A stretch of 39,284 nt of DNA, from positions 1 to 39,284 of the IMG/VR virus record IMGVR_UViG_3300043449_000537, one strand, 5' to 3'. The notes under the pieces are model-generated. The model was not told where the DNA came from and did not search any database. It saw nothing but the letters and a program-made list of their open reading frames with translations. Made by a program: the position numbers and the translations under genes. Positions within the stretch are counted from its first letter, which is position 1; the number at the start of each line of letters is the position of its first letter. The stretch comes from a virus. Below, piece by piece: positions 36,401 through 39,284 of this stretch.

Positions 36401-36683
36401 CTAGCAAAATAATATGGTTATAGGCTTGAATAGACTTATCTGTTTTAGAAGATCTATCAAATCTATCTGTTGGAGAAATATACGCCTCAACACCAAGAAT
36501 CGGCTTAATGCCAATTTCCTTTGCGGCAATCTGCATATCTCTGTGTGACGAGAGAGTACCATGGTCTGTGATTGCAATCGCAGTTTGCCCAGCATCTAGC
36601 GCTGCTTGGCATAATTCTTTAGGTGAATTTAGTCCATCCATTAATGAATAATAGGAGTGAACATGTAGGTGTGTAAAGCTCAT
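33414..36683 (-). CDS. dnaE: DNA polymerase III alpha subunit (DnaE type)
   Basis: 1089 residues from ATG 36683, which overlaps the previous stop (TAATG). The N-terminal PHP domain keeps all nine metal ligands seen in active PHP exonucleases: His5 and His7 (THLHVHS), Asp16, His in TDHGTLS, Glu in GVEAY, His in YNHIILL, Cys in SGCLNG, and GDAHF. Palm motifs are GPGRGSAAGSLV, DFPDIDTDFEDRR and DMDTVADIGLIKLD. A C-terminal OB-like part follows. It replicates the phage genome, with PHP proofreading likely as in mycobacterial DnaE1. An earlier frame to 36701 lacks support. Confidence 0.96.
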   Translation of the reverse strand: MSFTHLHVHSYYSLMDGLNSPKELCQAALDAGQTAIAITDHGTLSSHRDMQIAAKEIGIKPILGVEAYISPTDRFDRSSKTDKSIQAYNHIILLAKNKKGLENINALQELAWNEGFYHKPRIDREVLNDYKEGIIVLSGCLNGLISKAIEKGNDDEAKMLLKSFKQMFNDDFYVEVQSHNPVEINSALLRLADELKIKAVATGDAHFAKEEDRILEEALLILSTSPKVDKEADFDMSRNMKDMLDRFNYLYPDRRISFQDMNLFIQSRSEIEADFNKAGISRTDIYENTMEIADKVGDYDFYQGLDLLPVPKTDADERLRELAEKGLERLQKASDPAYIDRLNEELGIIAKKNFASYFLVVGDMINWAKENDIRVGPGRGSAAGSLVCYALGITDVDPIEYNLLFFRFINEERNDFPDIDTDFEDRRRKEVKDYLKKKFKHVASISTYTYFKDKGVVRDAARVFMVPLQEVNRALKTVDTFEDFIDSPNTKEFRLRYPEVVWLADRLRGRIRSVGVHAAGVVVAKDDLRKFAPVESREDSQDKVSGRIPVVAYDMDTVADIGLIKLDALGLKTLSVISDTLKSIKDRTGKDIDLSKLSLDDPKVYQMLNDGYTKGVFQAEATPYTNLLIKMGVDKFEDLAASNALVRPGAMNTVGASYINRKNGNEAVDYSHTIMKPFTENTYGVIIYQEQVMQACVHLGGMTWAEADKVRKIIGKKKDAKEFDQFKDKFITGASEHISKKKAEALWHDFEAHAGYSFNRSHAVAYSMLSYYTAWLKSYYPLEFMFSILKNENDKDARTEYLIEAKRLGLKVLLPHINESDLYFSLQKDSIRFGLAEIKFISDSIANKIIERRPYSDYADFIEKASKKGSGINSRAVTALNAIGGAAFPDNKRQGNEKDNYYEYLGIPSFNLEGIPPRIKAQARPIEEFDDLGSFVMFGMVKSIKRGNGWARVELVDETGTVGLFHTEQTQIETNQMYFILVGDNRISRYIKVSDIDPSSNDLFVDYLYSKGYDLEDDEYIVVNFTPYTTKAGKQMSHIVLSDKNKVLTRAIAFPAMYKMTLAKMREGMKCKVVLGKLDDGTLNIKEIL

Positions 36684-36889
36684 TAGTATCCGCCCAGGCA
36701 TTCGTTTCTTGTATGATAAAGTCTTATCTTAGTCATAGTCTTTTTATTTGGTGCATAAAGATCTTCGCCACAACATGCGGCCTTCATATGCCATTCTCTG
36801 GCAAAGAAATCATAAAGCATTCCTTTATAATCTTTATACTTGTTAGCAACAAATGTATCAAATGGGTCTGGTATCTCGTATGAAATCAT
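36683..36889 (-). CDS. Small Cys-containing protein, 68 aa, leaderless
   Basis: Acidic N-terminus, then REWHMKAACCGEDLYAPNKK, which recalls the first half of a WhiB domain (W-x3-A-A-C-x-G-x-D-L), but the CxxC part is missing. One more Cys lies near the end (ECLGG). Perhaps a trimmed Wbl relative or unrelated. It is the first gene after the SSB terminator/promoter. Confidence 0.65.
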   Translation of the reverse strand: MISYEIPDPFDTFVANKYKDYKGMLYDFFAREWHMKAACCGEDLYAPNKKTMTKIRLYHTRNECLGGY

Positions 36890-36895
36890 TGTGTC

Positions 36896-36924
36896 ATTCT
36901 ATCAAATAGAATAGGGGCAGTCAA
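36896..36924 (-). promoter_or_regulatory. Leaderless promoter embedded in a terminator
   Basis: TTGACT (36924-36919), 17-base spacer, TAGAAT (36901-36896) on the minus strand, then six bases to ATG 36889. The -35 box lies in the loop and 3' arm of the terminator hairpin at 36913-36936. Confidence 0.75.
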
Positions 36925-36936
36925 TAGACTGCCCCT
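36913..36936 (-). terminator. Rho-independent terminator after the SSB gene
   Basis: AGGGGCAGTC/GACTGCCCCT, a perfect 10-bp stem with a 4-base loop, followed on the minus strand by TATTCTATTTG. Lies 13 bases after the SSB stop. Confidence 0.82.
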
Positions 36937-36948
36937 AACTACTTTAAT

Positions 36949-37620
36949 TTACCAGTCTACGCTGCTGCTTGATGCAGTAGCTTCTTCTGCTTGTCCGCCT
37001 TCACCAGCAAAGAATGACTCTTGCTCTGTGTATGGCAGGTCACGAACTGCTGTTGTTTCCAGATCATATAGCTCTAGAGATGAACCATCAAATGGTGCTT
37101 CATCCTTAGCTAGTGGAATGATTGTGTAACTTGTATCAGTCTTTGTTCCTGAGCGCTTAATGCGCCACATGAGATTTGTAATTGAGCCCATCTCTCCAGC
37201 GTACTCAATAAGTGTTGGTGTGATTGTCTTACCACTTGAACCCTGAGAAAGGATTGCAACATATGGATCTTCCTTGCCGTCATCAATTAAGACATTGATG
37301 TAAAGTCGTGAACGACCCTTCCAGCCAGCCTTGTAATCCTTGCGGTGTTGTTCACAGCCGTAGCATTTTCCTTGGTCTTCCATTGTGCAAAGTGCCTTGC
37401 GACGGTAGTCTTTAGGGTTTGTATGCTCTACAGCAATAAATCCTAGACCTGCTTTTTCGTTGTATGTTGGTGAATCTGGATCAAGCTCTTGAAGGAAACG
37501 AACCTTCACGCTTTCTGCATCTTCAAGCTTGGCCCAACGAGCCTTTACTCCATCTCCGCCTTGGTGTTGCGGAGCATCCATAACCTTATTTAGGTCTTTT
37601 AGTCCTTTAACGATACCCAT
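36949..37620 (-). CDS. Single-stranded DNA-binding protein, gp32-like
   Basis: 223 residues. A zinc motif CTMEDQGKCYGCEQH (residues ~77-91) in an OB-like body, and an acidic Ser-rich tail ending SSSSVDW. The zinc site and acidic tail are those of T4 gp32-type proteins, in which the tail contacts replication partners. Position between primase and polymerase agrees. AAGGAG precedes the ATG. A terminator follows, so it is probably made in large amounts. Confidence 0.82.
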   Translation of the reverse strand: MGIVKGLKDLNKVMDAPQHQGGDGVKARWAKLEDAESVKVRFLQELDPDSPTYNEKAGLGFIAVEHTNPKDYRRKALCTMEDQGKCYGCEQHRKDYKAGWKGRSRLYINVLIDDGKEDPYVAILSQGSSGKTITPTLIEYAGEMGSITNLMWRIKRSGTKTDTSYTIIPLAKDEAPFDGSSLELYDLETTAVRDLPYTEQESFFAGEGGQAEEATASSSSVDW

Positions 37621-37673
37621 TGTATCTCCTTATTTGTAGTTGATGGTATAGATCCATCTGTATTACTATTATA

Positions 37674-38669
37674 TCACTGCCAACCGACATATTCAATATG
37701 AGAAACAGAGTTTTTTATACATTGTTTTATCTCTTCATCTGTCATATCGCCTACATCTTTTGCATCATGAGGGTATATCTTACCATAATCGTAAGAAGCC
37801 CACAAGACATCTTTTGTATTTAATCTATTTGCAATGCTCATGCCTAGCTCCCGCCCAGCTTCGTCTGCATCTGTCATCACAATAATAGTGCTAAAGTATT
37901 TATTTAAAAGTCTTTGCTGCTCAGAAGATAGTGACCCTCCAAGGGTAGCCACTACATTTGGAAATCCTGCCTGATGTACACGGATTGCATCAAAGTTAGA
38001 TTCAACAATGATAACATTGCTTCCAATCTTTTTAGCACGATGAATATTAAATAAGGTTTTGCTCTTTGCAAGGTTTGTACTATTCTTAAATGACTTACCT
38101 TCGATAGATCTACCAACAATTCCTATTGGTGTTCCATCTGGACTATGTACTGGAGTCACAACCATATTCATGGCTGGTGAGTATCCTAAACAAAAGTGTT
38201 CTGATGACTCGGCATTAATAAACCTTGAGGCAAGATAATCTCTTGCAGTTTTTTTACCTGAAAGATCTGCATGAAGTCGATCTATTGTTTCTTGTGGGAA
38301 AGTTTCAAACTCAGGCTTATCTTCCATTAAACCCTCAAGTAGCTCATCAAAATTTTCTAATGCTTCATTTTGTTTAGAGCTAATAAATCTTAATGCTTCA
38401 AAATCATTCTTGTGCAGAATTCTTTTTACTAATTCGATTAAGCTTCCAGACTCGCCGCATGCTGGGTTATAGCAAAGCCATGCCCCATTGTCACAACTGA
38501 TACTAAAGCTTGCTGTATGTCTATTTGAATGAAATGGACAATACATTAACAGGTTATTGTTAGCCTCTGATGTTTCCTTTAAGCCTAAAGCTTTTACAAT
38601 TGCTTTGACTTGGGAATGGGCATAATGCGTGGAATCAATCTTCCTTGCGTAATTCCCTCGTATTGCCAT
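37674..38669 (-). CDS. dnaG: DNA primase (DnaG type)
   Basis: 331 residues. CHC2 zinc finger: Cys44, His47, Cys66, Cys71 (YCPFHSNRH and LCYNPACG). TOPRIM domain: NVIIVESNFDAIRV (Glu) and IIVMTDADEAGREL (DxD). It lacks the C-terminal helicase-binding domain of cellular DnaG (about 580 residues). It makes RNA primers at the fork with the helicase at 38856 onward. Confidence 0.95.
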   Translation of the reverse strand: MAIRGNYARKIDSTHYAHSQVKAIVKALGLKETSEANNNLLMYCPFHSNRHTASFSISCDNGAWLCYNPACGESGSLIELVKRILHKNDFEALRFISSKQNEALENFDELLEGLMEDKPEFETFPQETIDRLHADLSGKKTARDYLASRFINAESSEHFCLGYSPAMNMVVTPVHSPDGTPIGIVGRSIEGKSFKNSTNLAKSKTLFNIHRAKKIGSNVIIVESNFDAIRVHQAGFPNVVATLGGSLSSEQQRLLNKYFSTIIVMTDADEAGRELGMSIANRLNTKDVLWASYDYGKIYPHDAKDVGDMTDEEIKQCIKNSVSHIEYVGWQ

Positions 38670-38896
38670 GCTTTCTTCTTTCCAACATATACACCATAGA
38701 GCGTCATTAGGAACGCCCAGGATTCTCCGTCAAATTCTACCGAAAAGCTAGGGTTTATGTCAAGTACTCTTGAATAACCCTTAGACTTCATGTCTTGCGT
38801 AAGAACTCTATCATATTGATTTCTTACTCTGATCATATCTGAATCGTCTTTGAATTTAACCTTTATTTGAAATCTTTTTATCTGTTTGTGATTCAT
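38594..38896 (-). CDS. Hypothetical protein, 100 aa
   Basis: ATG 38896 was chosen as the first start inside the end of the helicase gene. The protein is basic, with RFQIKVKFKDDSDMIRVRNQ strands and a VEFDGESWAFLMTLYG segment. It overlaps the helicase by 41 bases and the primase by 76 bases. Possibly a helicase loader or primase partner by position; nothing in the sequence shows it. Confidence 0.65.
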   Translation of the reverse strand: MNHKQIKRFQIKVKFKDDSDMIRVRNQYDRVLTQDMKSKGYSRVLDINPSFSVEFDGESWAFLMTLYGVYVGKKKAWQYEGITQGRLIPRIMPIPKSKQL

Positions 38897-39284
38897 TCTG
38901 CTGGAAAGGGTTCTCATAAATCTCTTTGACGATACCACGGTTGATATCCCAATCTAAGTATAAACCAAACTCATGCCCATGTCGATTCTTACGAGAAACA
39001 ACCTCAATCATATTCGTACCTGGGTATCTATGAACTGCCATAGCCATATCAGCATCGTACTCAATAGCCTTTGACCAAGCTACCTGCGACATCATAGGTG
39101 GGTTATCTTGATCTGATACATCATCTGCAGTTGCTGCAGTAATATCAATAATTGGAATATTATTTGAAACAGCAAGCATCTTAAACTCACGAGACACGTT
39201 TCTATTTCTTTCAACTTCAGACTGACTTCTCTTATTATCATTAAACAGCTGATGATAATCTAGGATAACTAAGTCTGGCTTGTG
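38856..39284 (-). CDS. dnaB: Replicative DnaB-like helicase, C-terminal part
   Basis: 143 codons are visible, the rest lies beyond the window. KPDLVILDYHQLFND is the Walker B strand; SREFKMLAVSNNIPIIDIT is the next helix and strand; QVAWSKAIEYDADMAMAVHR is the typical DnaB segment, and SRKNRHGHEFGLYLDWD holds the arginine-finger region. The hexamer would unwind DNA at the fork. No internal start is proposed. Confidence 0.92.
   Translation of the reverse strand, partial: HKPDLVILDYHQLFNDNKRSQSEVERNRNVSREFKMLAVSNNIPIIDITAATADDVSDQDNPPMMSQVAWSKAIEYDADMAMAVHRYPGTNMIEVVSRKNRHGHEFGLYLDWDINRGIVKEIYENPFQQNESQTDKKISNKG

Overview
The window reads as part of the genome of a tailed double-stranded DNA phage, probably of an actinobacterium. 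Phage origin rests on a terminase pair, a phage-type replisome, a CHAP lysin beside holin-like membrane proteins, ten tRNA genes and very tight gene packing with many 4-base ATGA overlaps. The actinobacterial link rests on a WhiB-like Fe-S regulator, on promoters whose -10 box sits exactly 6 bases before the start codon (leaderless transcripts), and on a DnaE-type polymerase with an intact PHP site. The sequence is AT-rich. No capsid, portal or tail morphogenesis genes were recognised, so this is only part of a larger genome. An AT-rich freshwater actinobacterium is a plausible host, but that is a guess.

All recognised genes but one lie on the minus strand, so transcription runs from high to low coordinates. 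Positions 39284-31000 hold the replication block: DnaB-like helicase (cut by the window edge), small protein, primase, zinc-containing ssDNA-binding protein, a hairpin terminator that also holds a promoter -35 box, DnaE polymerase, three tandem related proteins of unknown function, a MazG-like enzyme and RecA. Positions 31000-27000 hold a recombination and nuclease block: small PD-(D/E)XK-like protein, a 2-oxoglutarate oxygenase, Cas4/RecB-like exonuclease, RuvC-like resolvase, a small HTH protein and an Nmad1/DUF1599-like protein. Positions 27000-24100 carry the small terminase subunit, an oxygenase and the large terminase subunit. Positions 23900-19600 hold an unusual cassette of three SGNH-fold proteins around a NodU/TobZ-type carbamoyltransferase.

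Positions 20600-17400 hold eight tRNA genes, three intervening stretches of 130-160 bases that look like structured RNA, and an AhpC-AhpD peroxide-defence pair. Positions 17400-11100 hold an SDR dehydrogenase, CHAP lysin, thermonuclease, JmjC/cupin oxygenase, the only plus-strand gene (another oxygenase), a 783-residue secreted PA14 coiled-coil protein, two holin-like genes and a promoter for two more tRNAs. Positions 11100-1 hold many small accessory genes: WhiB-like regulator, two more oxygenases, an HslV-like Ntn hydrolase, a secreted subtilase, thioredoxin, a secreted Ig-like protein, GroES, a tiny CDGSH Fe-S protein and a long run of zinc-knuckle microproteins.

The most notable features are six Fe(II)/2-oxoglutarate-type oxygenases in 39 kb, the carbamoyltransferase/SGNH cassette, a redox set (AhpC, AhpD, thioredoxin, CDGSH), the tRNA-linked RNA elements, and a recurrent leaderless promoter with a fixed -10-to-ATG distance. 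Several genes listed here are under 60 codons; they are supported by start/stop overlaps with neighbours, Shine-Dalgarno sites or recognisable motifs.
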